Assembly (NCBI GenBank): GCA_026874595.1
Contig: CM049320.1
Span: 25,768,214 to 25,832,213 of the forward strand
DNA: 64,000 bases
Reading direction: 5' to 3'
DNA from: Sipunculus nudus
Lineage: Eukaryota > Annelida > Sipuncula > Golfingiida > Sipunculidae
A program made the position numbers and the translations under genes. Positions within the stretch are counted from its first letter, which is position 1; each line of letters starts with the position of its first letter. Shown here in pieces: positions 27,517 through 39,385 of this stretch. The notes beneath the pieces are model-generated. The model was given only the letters and a program-made list of their open reading frames with translations, did not search any database and was not told where the DNA came from.

Positions 27517-30500
27517 ATGTATACAAAATGAAAAAAAAAATGAAAACCAATCATCAATCTTTTGTAAAAATCCTATTTTAACTATGATGAACAATATGGT
27601 ATTTAATACGTACAGTAAAACCTTGAAATTACATCCACCATTAAGACCTTTATAAAATGGTCACCTTTGCAAGGTGGTTGTCAAAGTGAGATCTTATATA
27701 AAGAGCTAAAATGAATCAATTGAAAATGAATTGTTTTGAGGTAGTCACTAAACTGAGGTGGTCATTAGGACACAACAGGGTACGATCGAATTAGGCTAAA
27801 ATAATTACATGCTCCAGGTGCACAACTGAACAAAAACTACATGCACCTATTTCACTATTATGCACCTAGATTTCAACATGTACCTTGTGAGAAAATTTGC
27901 TCGTTAAGGAGTTTCTGTTGCTCAAAGAAAAAAAAATATGCTAATTTATGATTGTGATGTTTATGAATATAGTAAAAAAAATAAGATACTGCACCACAAT
28001 TTTTTTCATTGGTTTATAATACATGCTCTCTTGGTACGATTTCTACCAGCACATAAGAAAATGTACATGCAAATGTGCACAGATGCACCCTCTATGAGTA
28101 ATTTGCACCCTGCACAAGCAGTATGTGTCACTTAAATTTTTTAGCAGATGACTAAGGAGAAATAAGAAATGTCTTTCTGGATTCTTTATGTTACTTTCAT
28201 TTTAAAGAGCTCTAATAAAAAAAGAAGCCATTATATCCTTCAAGGACCTAAAGGCAGGTCAGTTGTTCAAATCATAAAACAATTTTCAATCATGCATGCC
28301 TCAGAGCATATTACCACCTACAAAGCTTCTGTCTTGAAATCTTTGAAGTCATTTGAAATGAAATATGAACACATAAATAGCTTTGAGCCCATTCTTTAAT
28401 TAACACTCAAGTCTTTAACAACTCCATTTTAATGGTCTTATCTTAAATCTTAAATCCTTCAGAAACGTTTTGCTTCCACCAGGAGGGCATGAGTTTATTC
28501 CTATTCATGTGTGTGTGTGTGTTTTTTTGAAAAAACATAACTGTTGCTAATCCCATGAAATTTTCATGGCACCCCAGGAATGGAATATGGGGACAATAAG
28601 CTAGCTGGTGAATAAAAACTTGGGTTGTGGAGTTCGATCCCCAAATTAAGGTCCATGCACATGGCAGAGGCCTGCATTCCTGACAATTGATGCATGTTTC
28701 TAGTTTAACCTGACATATTAATGCCTTCTGGAATTGCAATTTGTTATAATACTCAGCCCTTCAGATATGTATTTTCTTTTTAAATATTACCTTATAAGTC
28801 TCTTATTCCATTTTAAGTAGTTTTTAACCAAAAATATTCAATTGATATTATAATAATAATAATAATCAGTCTTTAAGAAACATCATGTCTAAGTTATACT
28901 CAACCCTTTGGAAACACCAGTTCGATCCACACTGATAGCAAGTCCTTCAGATACATCATTTCTAAATACTGTATTTCTTCTATTTTAAACTGCAGTTTTA
29001 AATATAAACCCAAAACCTGAAATACTTATGCAATCCTTAAAAAACATAATTTCTGCTAAACTAATGCTCAGTACACTAGACTCATAAGCGTTCAACCCAA
29101 ATTCAATCTTCAGAAATGTATGTCAGATTTTAAATAACACCTGACCCCTAAGAAAACATAATAATTATAAGCAATGTTCATCTCTTTAAAAAAAAAAACT
29201 GGTGTTTTCACTTAACTCATTGTGGTACCAATGGGCCACTGACCAGTCCTTAAAAAGCATAATATCTGAACCAAACTACATAATGAAAGTATTAAACCAA
29301 CCACTACAGATAAAAGTCAGCAAATATTAATGACTGGAGGTTATGTCCTGACATCCAGTTTCTCAAGTATACAGAGTAACTGATTCATTATTTATTGTCA
29401 ATTTACGAGTGCATCATTTATCTAAATTCAAGATCTGCTAAAAAAAAATATGTAATAATAAGTTTTAATTGATTTATCATGTAGGTATTAAAGACATTGT
29501 TTTGTATAATTGTAAAATACAGATACGAATATTGATGCCTATGGCAGACAATATATGCTATATTTATACACACGCTGTTACAAAACAGCTGTTTAAAATA
29601 CATCTGCCATCCATGAATTAATAAAATATTTCTTCAATTGTTTGATTGCAAAGAAAATTTTGTTCCCTACAGCTGTCTTTGACCAAAGCAAGAGTAAAGA
29701 AACCAGAGTAACAACTTCACAATGATCATGCATAAAGTCTTTATTGATCTGAAGCAGATAAAATTCTGAGCTTAAACTGTGATAACTTATTTTAGGACAC
29801 TGACATTAAGTACCAAACCCATTAGGAGGCAATCACAAATTGAAAATGTTTCCTGTAGCAAGTTAATACAGATGAAAATTGAACACTAACATAATATTTG
29901 CTGAATACCTTTAATTATGAAAAGAAAAGTCATTATTTCTTTTCGTTCCCAAGAATTTAACCTTGCCAATCAAATGGGAGAAACTTTGGCCATTAGAGAC
30001 ATGTGTTGACATAACAGGCAGTCAGAACACATTAATCTGAGCAAGTCAAGCTCATTGAATTTATTTTGTTTTAATTCAGGTATGTAATATTTTGTTGCTA
30101 AAGCTATGTAATTCAATTTTACTTTACATTACAGCACAAGCTCATATATATAGTGGTAATAACAATAATAATTGGATAATTGTATTTTTGTTAAAAATGT
30201 AACAATAATAATAATAATTATAATAATAATAATAATAATATTGATACTGATACTGATTATTATTATATTATAATATTATACTATATATATATATATATAT
30301 AGTTATAAAATTAAACTTAAATCAGTGTGATATATATTGAAATAAAACTGCCAAAATTTTCCTAGATTTATAAGCTTGTTTTTTAAATACACCATATTCA
30401 AACTGAAAAAAAATCTACTTGAAGAATGGCAAAGCTGATAAAAAGAATATGTTTTAAGATTGTAATATTGTCAGACTCTTCGCAAACACAATGGTCCATA

Positions 30501-31900
30501 TGTTGATGATAAAAAAATAAATGAGCTAGCTGCATTAGCATAAATTTATATTTTGTTTGATGTATATATAATGCATGAAGCCAGGAAATGAGATTTCTGA
30601 TCAGCAAATATCTTTATATTGATAACCATGCAGGTATAGCACAAAATATATATCTTTACACCTCTTCTTACTAATTGAATATATGTAACTAAGTGACTAT
30701 AGTTGCATCACATTTGCTGGAATTATTATGATCTCTCTAATAAATATAGAATTAAAAATTAATTAAAATATAAAAAAAATCCATAATTATAAATCACAAA
30801 ATAAAAATTAAAATATAAACAAAAATAGAATTCTTTGGAAAAAGACGATACAATTTACATCTTGTTGAAGGAGGAAGTGCGCCTGCTAGAACAGCCAAGT
30901 TTGATTGATGTAACAGCCATGTTGGCTGTCACTTCTCACTGAATGTTCTCCATCAGATGCCTTTATAAATGGCCGTTTGATAAGGTCTACTCTCTCGGGG
31001 TCTTTTTATCCATTATATTACCTTTACTTTCTAGTCCTTTGGCTTTTAGGAACAGGGTTCCAATCGATCATTTTAGCTTTTAAGAGCTGGGAACCAATCA
31101 ACCTCCGTGTCCTCAAAAATGGAAAGTAAAATGGCATCCACATATAAATCCTTTATTTTGATCTTTGTTATTGTGATTTTGCACTATGTTTTATCTTAAT
31201 ACTTCGATCTCTTACCCAGCCATAACATGGACAAAATCAATAAAATATTGAATATGTGTGGAGTCAGAGATTTTACGGGTAATGGTGCCACTGCCCTGTA
31301 GTCAGTTTGTCTTCCATGCACTAGCTATATGACTTTTCGAGAATCAGTGTATCCCAGCTCTCAGCAGAAAGAAATTGCATGGCTTTAAACCAGAAAGAAA
31401 CTTCATGCATGTTGGGAGATGAATAATATATATTATAAAATTATAGGATAAAAAGGATTTATAAAACAAAAGCTAATTTATAATTATTTTGGTTCTGATC
31501 AATACATTTATATTTTATAATCATTGGCCAATATATACAACTCATCTTGTTAAATTTATATTAAGTGCTTTCGAAAACACCTTGTCTTACATTAGAGTTT
31601 AGAGACTCTAATTTATTGCTTCTTTTAAATAAACACAACAATCTTATAGAAGGATTATGTGTTGAAGATGCTATGAATTATGAGTGGAAAAATTGCATCT
31701 GCAGACATGAAACCTAATGTACAAAGTGTTTTATTTTTTTTAATAATGTAAAATGTAAGTTACAACACTTTGAGAGCAGGGCCAGGAATATTTTTGACTT
31801 TGTTAGCCATGCATGAGCATAAAAAAAAACTTATTTGTGACCCATATCTGTGACATAATTATGCCAAAACATTCGCAGTTGTTTGCCACTTCTCTGGAAA
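27517..31900. other. No gene recognised
   Basis: AT-rich, stop-dense. 27612-27770 resembles a decayed CAGT(A/G)(A/G)AACC-type MITE (ACAGTAAAACCTTG, AAGGTGGTTGTCAAAG, GAGGTGGTCATTAGG). 28450-28720 shares phrases with other old repeats (CCACCAGGAGGGCATGAG, AGAGGCCTGCATTCCTGAC). (AAT)n occurs at 30185-30245. 30880-31000 is less AT-rich and looks unique (AGGAAGTGCGCCTGCTAG). Confidence 0.5.
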
Positions 31901-32667
31901 TGTTGTACAGTAGAACCCTGAATATCCAAATAGTTTGAGGAACAAATTTTGTTTGGATATTTGAGATTTACAGTATGCTAGGTAAACCATTTTTCCAAAA
32001 ATTATTTTTTTAAAGGATAGGTCCATGGCCTGTAGGTGGCACTAGTGTCTACTGAATGAAGATGATGGTAAACCAAATGATAAGAATGATATGTTATTTT
32101 AAAGCCTTCTGGGTTTCAGGTTTTATATGCATGTGGTTAGGAATAATCTAGAAGCCATAACCTGTTGTTAAGATATAAGAGCGAATCTCTTATTTCTATG
32201 ACATTTCTATGACGAGATTTCACCATTATACAATTGAGGCACCAGCAGGGTTAATTCAAAGCAGGGACTTTAATTCAGCTCCAAAGTCCAGCTCCTTAAC
32301 CACTAGGCTACGTCCTACACCTTTTTCAATTAGTATATACTATTTCAACAGTGATACAGGTACAGTGTATTAAAGTTTCAATATGCTAATTATCTTAATC
32401 CTGCCAGTAACTTTATCTCATCAGAACAATATTTTTCTAAATCTTATTTTTATATGAAGATCATATTATACATGCTAGGTAAATACCTCAGCTGGTGTTG
32501 ATCATTGATATAAATCACTGAACAATTAAAGTTGATTGCAAATTACCTTTATTCAAATCACAGTTCATGTGTTACAACCATGCAGTCATGGCGCACCATA
32601 ACTTTCACTTTCTATGATTCTGAAACCTGACACAGAGCCAAACTGATGTCACAGAAAACCAAACTTT

Positions 32668-33053
32668 TTTTTTGGTTGAGGTATTTACCTCCATTTTTAA
32701 TGCTAACTTAACTATACATATATGTTCATCTGAAGAATTCCATTCCGGTTCCAGCTACATGACAGGGCAGTATCACATGCTTCCTCTCATTTTATATTCT
32801 GGCTTCAACCAGGCCTGATGACTACTGCACCTGCAGGCCCTGCATGTGTAACCATCCCCATTGGCACCGCCCAAAGGCACACTCATTTGTGAGTGAAACA
32901 CGGCTGTTGGGCATGACCTTCAAATTTAGCCTGCAGAGTCTCACCCTGGGTGGGGGCAAACATGAAAATTCTCACTGCCTGGGCTGAGATTCGAACTCAC
33001 AATCTCCCAGCTTCGAGTGCTGTGTTCTACCCCTGAGCCACATAAGCCGGATG
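32668..33053 (-). mobile_element. SINE family 1, full copy with 14-bp target duplication
   Basis: 386 bp flanked by exact direct repeats GAAAACCAAACTTT (32654-32667 and 33054-33067). On the minus strand it starts with a tRNA-like head: TGTGGCTCAGGGGTAGAA (A box) and TGAGTTCGAATCTC (B box). The body follows (TGAGTGTGCCTTTGGGCGG, TGCAGTAGTCATCAGGCC), with an A-rich tail. The head makes RNA polymerase III transcription likely; mobilisation would need a LINE. Confidence 0.92.
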
Positions 33054-33067
33054 GAAAACCAAACTTT

Positions 33068-33840
33068 GAGTTAGCTTACCATAGGAGAAGCATACAGAAA
33101 CAATCTTAGAAAGAGTAATTAAAATATTACAAGGGGACAGTGTAACGTAAGTACACATACATGTGATTGGAAGAATGCATGCACCGTAAAGACTTAATGA
33201 CAAAAGCTCTCAGTAACCCATTGAGCTTATTTAGATGTGCTGATCAGGCCATTTGTTATTTTTCATGGGCCAGTGAACGCCATGAAGCCAGTAATCGTCA
33301 GAATCACATTCTTATTTATTTATTTTAGAATTTATTTCCTGAATGTCATATTTCTGCTTTTTGGTAAACCGGCAGACGTAAATTTCAATTCCTCAAAATT
33401 TTAGAAAAATGAATTTTCAGAAAAAATGAAATATGGAAATTCAAGGCTCCACTGTAGTTATATGCTTTTGTTCAAACTTAGCATCATGAATTAGCCATGA
33501 CTGATGCATGACAACTATCATTAGTGGTGAGCAACTTAACTGATTATATAGATGACTGGTCATTTTCTTTCATAATTGTTTTAATAAATAAAGTCACTTG
33601 CATTTTCGCATAATCCATCATAAACAATTACTAGAATGTATGCAGATCCAGGAAGTCATATTTTTTTCCAAACAAATATTCTTATTCTGTCAGGGATATA
33701 ATAAATAATGGGCAAAAACAGTGAACAGCATTAAAATTAATTTAACTATGAGTGACAAATAAGTGCATGTCAATAACCCGGCCATCACCTTGACTGACCT
33801 AGAAAAACAAGTTAGACTGGATTCTCTCAGTCAATATTTC
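33068..33840. other. No gene recognised
   Basis: AT-rich sequence without recognisable repeats or exons. Confidence 0.5.
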
Positions 33841-33847
33841 AGATATA

Positions 33848-34022
33848 CAGTGGAACCCTGCCTTGCCACCACACCACAAAAGGGACCACCCCCAAAATTA
33901 CAACCACTTTTCATTGTCCCAAATATATGATCCAGGTAACTTTGTTTCACAAATACGACCACCCCAAAATTACGACCACCTTGGTCAGGCCCCAAGGTGG
34001 TCGTACATGTGGGGTTCCACTG
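33848..34022. mobile_element. mariner-type MITE, CAGTGGAACCC ends
   Basis: 175 bp bounded by CAGTGGAACCCTG and the inverse GGGGTTCCACTG, with TA on both sides as target duplication (33846-33847, 34023-34024). The interior repeats AAAATTACGACCACC and AGGTGGTCGTACATG in inverted sense. Tc1/mariner transposases generate TA duplications; this copy encodes none. Confidence 0.9.
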
Positions 34023-34134
34023 TAATTCTATATAGCATATTTCATAACTAGTCACATGGTACATAAAATAATTAATTACTAATCGATCATTGGTTGTTTT
34101 TATCTTTCAATCATTAAATATGATTTCTTTTAAA

Positions 34135-34376
34135 CTTTATTTATTTTAAATGGATTGTACAACTAGTTATAACAACTAATACAATCGAGGCACTCTCAAT
34201 GGCTTGGGTGTTGGTGCTCGGTAGTCAGTAAGGGTGGAGGCATCTGGAGAAACTGGAGAAAACAACCGACCTTGGATGGGCCACCACAACCCAATCTCAT
34301 AGCCATACTTGAAATTGAATCCAAATAGCCAGCAGAGAGGGCCGATCGTTTTACCACTCAGCTGTCCATTGCAACA
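34135..34376 (-). mobile_element. SINE family 2, copy 1
   Basis: On the minus strand the head GGACAGCTGAGTGGTAAAAC is the A-box region, but the B box is decayed (TTGGATTCAATTTCAAG). The body has the conserved GAAACTGGAGAAAACAACCG region and ends in ACAACTAGTTATAAC-type sequence and A/T-rich tail. The open frame over it on the minus strand is fortuitous. Confidence 0.8.
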
Positions 34377-34606
34377 CATGGTGTAATCAACTTTCCAAAG
34401 TTTGCAACTTTCATCCAGATTTTGTGGTACTATATAATCGGCCTGAAAGACACCTGTCCAATAAGTAACTGACCTTTCAAATAAGACCACATGTGTTTTA
34501 AGACTCATTTTTGCCACTCTCATGGGTGGTCTTATAACATAGGTTTCTCTATACAATGAAATATATAGTTGTAAAATTATATTATTTTTAAGTTAATATG
34601 TTTTGT

Positions 34607-34956
34607 TTGTTTGAGATAACCTCCTGCAATTTTTTATGGCTAGCATAACTCTATATTTACATCTGTGGAATTGAGGTATCACCTGTAGTATCATATGCTT
34701 CCTCTAATTATATATCCTAGTGTAAATCAGGCCTGGTGACTACTGCACCTGCGGGCCTGGGTGTGCAATCGCCCCCATTGCTGGGTCAGGAACCCCCAAA
34801 AGGAGCACTCATTTATGAGTGAAACACTGCTGTTGGGCATGGCCTTTCCATTAATCTTGCAGTGTGCTCGTCCTTGGTTGGTGAAAAATCTCACTGCCCT
34901 GACTGAGACTCTCCCAGAATTTAGAGGCCAGTGCTCTCTGCCTGAGCCATAGAAGC
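34607..34956 (-). mobile_element. SINE family 1, copy 3
   Basis: Contains the same blocks as 32668-33053 in order: ACATCTGTGGAATTGAGG, ACTACTGCACCTGCGGGC, CCAAAAGGAGCACTCATT, GCTGTTGGGCATGGCC, TCTCACTGCCCTGACTGAGA and CTCTGCCTGAGCCATAGAAG. The B box is damaged, so it is probably silent. Confidence 0.85.
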
Positions 34957-35700
34957 AAGTTTTATTATATTATTATATATATTCATAGCAACCAAAGTCC
35001 AAACCAATCTACTCTGTCTAGATTTCAAAGCTTATTATACACTAGATTAGCATGAAAACCACTAATAACAACCAAAAGAGGGGTCGATGACATTCATCAT
35101 ACTGCTTCCACCGCTGCATGGTTAGGCAATAATTAATGTGGGGCAATTAAAACACTGATTTAATCACAGTCCCTCTTTTATTAATGGTTCTGCAGTCTTC
35201 TTAATCACTATTGCTGTTGTTAATTAATAATGAATGAAGCCTGCTGCCGTTAATGGCCTATTAGTCGTAGCCCATTAGTTGTTGAAAATGTCAAAGTTCA
35301 AGGTGAGGTTTATCATAGCATGTACCTACTCTAGGAATTACCACAATACCAGGCCTTCTCTGTGGATTTTATTCTTTAGAAAGATAAAATGTAAAAGCTG
35401 TAAATGGGATTGTATCAATTTTAATTGAAATGATCAATATGATCAGCTTGGATAGCTGAATTTCAGTGATGCACATACTGTTTACCACACAAATTATTAG
35501 TTTTCTGGTAATGGAAATTACATTTATTCCACAGTTCTACATTAACTATCATATATTTTTGTATTAATCTGTAACATTTTACTATTATGTACTTTACTTA
35601 TACATGTATACATCCCTGTCTTGTCACAAAAGTATGTTTGAATGGACCAAATTGATAAAAATAATTCTTGTCTTGTGTAACCATTAAAGTATATTAAAGG
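34957..35700. other. Non-repetitive stretch, possibly regulatory
   Basis: No exon found. 35060-35300 has several TAATTA/ATTAAT words (AATAATTAATGTGGGGC, GTTAATTAATAATGAATG) in a unique-looking context. Such homeodomain-like words are common in AT-rich DNA, so this is weak. Confidence 0.3.
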
Positions 35701-36310
35701 GATCTGCCGTAAGTATCCATAATGGGGAGCATTACTGACTGACCTATGTATACAGCGATTAAGGTGATTAATTTACCTGGCTATCCCCTTTAATCATTAA
35801 GGGGAGCTTACTCACTGACCTATATAGCTGTATCAATTAAGGTAAGCATAGATTAGCTGTATTGTTAAGCTGAACATTAATAATTATTTTAATAACTCAT
35901 TAATGTGAGTAATACTGGGTGATCTAAGTGCAAATATAGGTGGGCAATACTGGACTATCTAAGAATGCATTATTACAGATGGGCGATACTGGCTGACCTA
36001 GGTATCCATTAAGGTAAGCATTTCTTGCTATCCTGTTAAGGTGAAAAAATTTAATGACTACCCTAAGCATATCCATTAAGATCAGCATTACTGACTGACC
36101 TAAGTATCCATTAAGGTGACCAATACAGGCTGACGTAGATGTCCATTAAGGTGAGCAATACTGGCCGACTGACCAAATAATCCATTAATGTAGGCATTAT
36201 TTGCTGCTGACTTTAACCATAATGTTGTTTTTAATGTTTGACTATTAGGGTGACCTGATTACTGCATGGCTGCACTGTTTGTCCTTTAAGGTAAGCATTA
36301 CTGGTTTACC
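35700..36310 (+). repeat. Degenerate minisatellite, units about 35-45 bp
   Basis: Loose repetition of GGTGAGCATTACTGGCTGAC then CTAAGTATCCATTAA, about 13 units with indels (for example GACCTAGGTATCCATTAAGG near 35996, TGACCTAAGTATCCATTAAG near 36097). Divergence suggests an old array. Confidence 0.75.
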
Positions 36311-36977
36311 TGTGCAATAATTAACATGTCTGTTTATGGCAGGGCCCTTTATTGGGCCTTAGCCCACATTCTGGGCCAAAAATGCTCATTTAATCTCAAT
36401 TTCCTTAATACTTACACTCCTGGCTATAATAATAATAATACAAGTAAAGGAATCTCTGGCATTTAATTGCATTAAAAGTGAAAGTTATTCAAATGTACAG
36501 AGTAATATTTTTTATCATGAAACATACTGACCTTTTGGAAGGTATGAGTCTCAAAATGAAATAAAATGATGGAAAATAGTTTTTATGCAAGTGTGTCAAG
36601 ACCTGTGTTTATTTGAATTTAACCCTTTGCAGCATGCAAAATTGAGGGCCATCAATGTCATTTATTAGACATGGTTATAATTCTCATGTACATGCCGGCA
36701 CGGTCCAATCTACATCATTACAAACTCGGGAAAAACGCAAAAGCAAGATTTCAAACAAGTCATCAGTATTACTGGTGATAGGAATCAGTTAAAAGATCAT
36801 ATTCAATAAATGAAGGATAGAAAATGACCGACGACTGATTATTAATAGATAATTTTATGTACCATCTGCATTACCATTAAACATGCTATATTGAATTATA
36901 CCTAAAATATTGACAAAGTAAATTCAGTCTAACTTGTACATCATGCTGAAAATTCAAGATAATGGCTGGGTTGTTCA
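36311..36977. other. No gene recognised
   Basis: AT-rich unique-looking sequence; nothing supported. Confidence 0.5.
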
Positions 36978-37284
36978 GGCCAATATAAAACAAAGGGTAT
37001 GGTAGGGTATGGTTCTCAGGCATTTTTTTTTTTAGAAATCAGTGCAAGTGGGCGATATTTTATTTCTGACCTTTTTTATATGTTTCTATAAAAAATATCA
37101 CATGATCCAGGGAAAGCATAAAAATAATGGATAATTTTGCAAAACAGGTAAAAGCACTACATAAACTGTACTATTTTATCTTCTTGAAAGATAAAATCAA
37201 AATAAAAATTTTTGATGCCGGGGGGGGGGGGGGGGGTAAAATTGATGCAGGCAGTGCCTGAGAACCATACCTTTTTTTTTGGCC
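36978..37284. mobile_element. MITE, GGTATGGTTCTCAGGCA family, with G18 run
   Basis: Terminal inverted repeats: GGCC, A-rich spacer, GGTATGGTTCTCAGGCA on the left; TGCCTGAGAACCATACC, T-tract, GGCC on the right. Interior is in the opposite orientation to the copy at 41728 (TCACATGATCCAGGGAAAGC). An uninterrupted G-run of about 18 lies at 37219-37236. Confidence 0.85.
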
Positions 37285-38689
37285 TATATAACCTTTATTG
37301 ATTGCTCAAGGTTAAGCTTCAATGCTTTAAGCAGTTTCGTGCCCCATGTTTCTTGTATATCTGACACAATAAGATATAATATGACTTCTTCTGATGTGCA
37401 TACATAATCGTTTTTGATGGAATAAGCAAAAATCAAATTAAATTGATTATGAAAGAATAAAACTTACCATTGAAATCTTACCATTAAATTTACTTTAAAC
37501 AGAAATAGACCTAAAATATTGACCAAGTGTTAATCTCAGTCTGACTAGTACATAATCAAATAAAATCATTCTGACATCGCTACTTTGTGTCCTAGCTGTC
37601 TCTTATTTCTTTTAGTGGATTACAATATATATTTCTGGTTGAAATGATTTCTACACATGTACATATATGACCATTTGTGATTAAAAAAATTATGCAAAAA
37701 TATAACCAATTTTATTAATTATGAAACAAAATACCCAATTATTGATATAAAGGATTAATTGGCACACCACTGATAAAAATCTAACGTACCTTATCTTAAT
37801 TGAATGGAAACTCCATGAATAAATACATCCTAATATTAATGTAGGTGGATATATACAGGTTACAGATCTTCTGGCAGTCTGCACTGTGCGTCTACAGAGT
37901 AAGCTTGGCTTTGGTCACGTACAAGAGATGCTGGTACAACCCCGGAAAATGGCTGCTAATTACATTACCACCTGTCGTATAGCTTCTCAGGTGGTCACTA
38001 ACTGGCACGAGTTATGGATGGTCGTTAACACTTCTATAGATTGGTTCTGCACACCATGGGTATACACTGCATTCTGTTTCATACATCACAATACTAATTC
38101 AGCTTCTAGTTTATGCTTCATTTCAAGATCATGTGCCCCAACTGGCTTTTTAATTCATTTTCTTGTGTGATTATATTTTCTAATATATAAATAATATTTT
38201 TCATAAAATGCATATGGTAGGTGTACTTGTTCTGGAGAATTTCCACCATATACACAAATAAATAAGCAATGAAATTATAATATTTCACGATCAGCAAAAT
38301 CTTGTGGAAACATATACTATGCTTTAATGTGTTGTTCGTGTGTGTTTTGTGACTGTTCACAACATAGCACCAGCGATCAGGAATGGATTCTCATAAATAT
38401 TTCAGGGCATTCTGGAAATTGGCACAAATGAAGAATTAATAAAATTCTTTTGTTGTCCTGGCACATGTTCCAGTTTCAGGAATGTCATCCAGGAATATTC
38501 ACATATGTACAGTCACTTATGCATGAATTAACATGGGAATATGGGCAGGAAAAGTGAAGGCAAACACAGTTTGGGAGCATTCCACAATAGAGACCCCCCA
38601 CACAGCAGCTAGGCTAACATTCCTTTGCGCCACAATCACAGTAGTTATTGAGTGGATTTAGCTTTTCATTGTCAAATGCAGACCACTAT
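37285..38689. other. No gene recognised
   Basis: 37870-38060 is noticeably less AT-rich and unique-looking (AGAGATGCTGGTACAACC), with an open plus frame of 94 residues, but it has no recognisable domain and no splice context I trust. 38340-38640 carries old-repeat phrases (TGTTCACAACATAGCACC, TTTGGGAGCATTCCAC). Confidence 0.4.
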
Positions 38690-39385
38690 AGAGACATAAA
38701 GCCCACTAAATACATTATCCCTCTGGAGACATTGTGCCCACATACTTAGTATATTGTGCGCTTGTACTAGAGAAATTCTGCTAACTAGAGACATTATGAC
38801 ATTTGGAGAATGTGCCCACCAGAGAAATTGTGCCCACTGGATAAATATGTGCAATCTAGAGATATATTGTGCCCAGTACTTTGTGCTCAAGACATCATGC
38901 CCATAGGAGACATTGTCCAGACTGGAAACAATGCACAGACTAGAGAACATGCCCAGTACCAACATTGTGCCCACTGGAGACATTGTGCTGCACTGAAGAC
39001 AAAATGCCCATTGATGACATTGTCCCCACTGGAGACATTGTGCCCAGTTGAAGTCTAGAGACACTGTGCCCACTAGAGACACTGAACCCACTAGAGACAT
39101 TGTGATCACTGGAGACACAGTGCCCACTAAAGACACAATACCCACTAGAAACATTGTGCCCGAAAAGAGACACTGCTTGAATACAATCCTGTAACTCACA
39201 GGATATAGGTCAGTGACCTCATTTCAGGCTTCCAGGGAGATCCTTTTAGGACCTTTAAGAATGCCCAGTTTCATGATCCTGGCCTTTATTGTTACTGCTA
39301 ACAGACAGTGAAAATATCTAAGGAACGATGGACAGTAAAATCATTGCTAATTACCTCAGTTGACTTTCAGCCAGCTAAGCTAAAT
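38690..39385 (+). mobile_element. Pearl-like element with an 18-bp minisatellite core
   Basis: 38690-39180 is a minisatellite with unit near GACATTGTGCCCACTAGA. It is followed by TCACAGGATATAGGTCAGTG, CAGGCTTCCAGGGAGATCC and a decayed family hairpin ending TTTCAGCCAGCTAAGCTAAA. The canonical 5' start was not found. The multi-frame Cys/Val/Ser-rich frames are repeat artefacts. Confidence 0.6.

Noticed and set aside
31906-31976. Second CAGT(G/A)GAACCC MITE
   Set aside because: Only the left end (CAGTAGAACCCTG) is clear; the expected inverse GGGTTC(C/T)ACTG is missing, leaving only ACAGTATGC. Too weak to list.
33120-33200. Possible true tRNA genes at SINE heads (also 43030-43090, 9130-9199)
   Set aside because: A and B boxes are present, but the cloverleaf is not complete and the tRNA-like part is joined to SINE bodies with target duplications.
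34176-34556. 126-residue minus-strand frame
   Set aside because: Largely a translation of SINE family 2 (34135-34376).
38672-39199. 175-residue minus-strand frame
   Set aside because: Translation of an 18-bp minisatellite (unit divisible by three), with no start context or domain.
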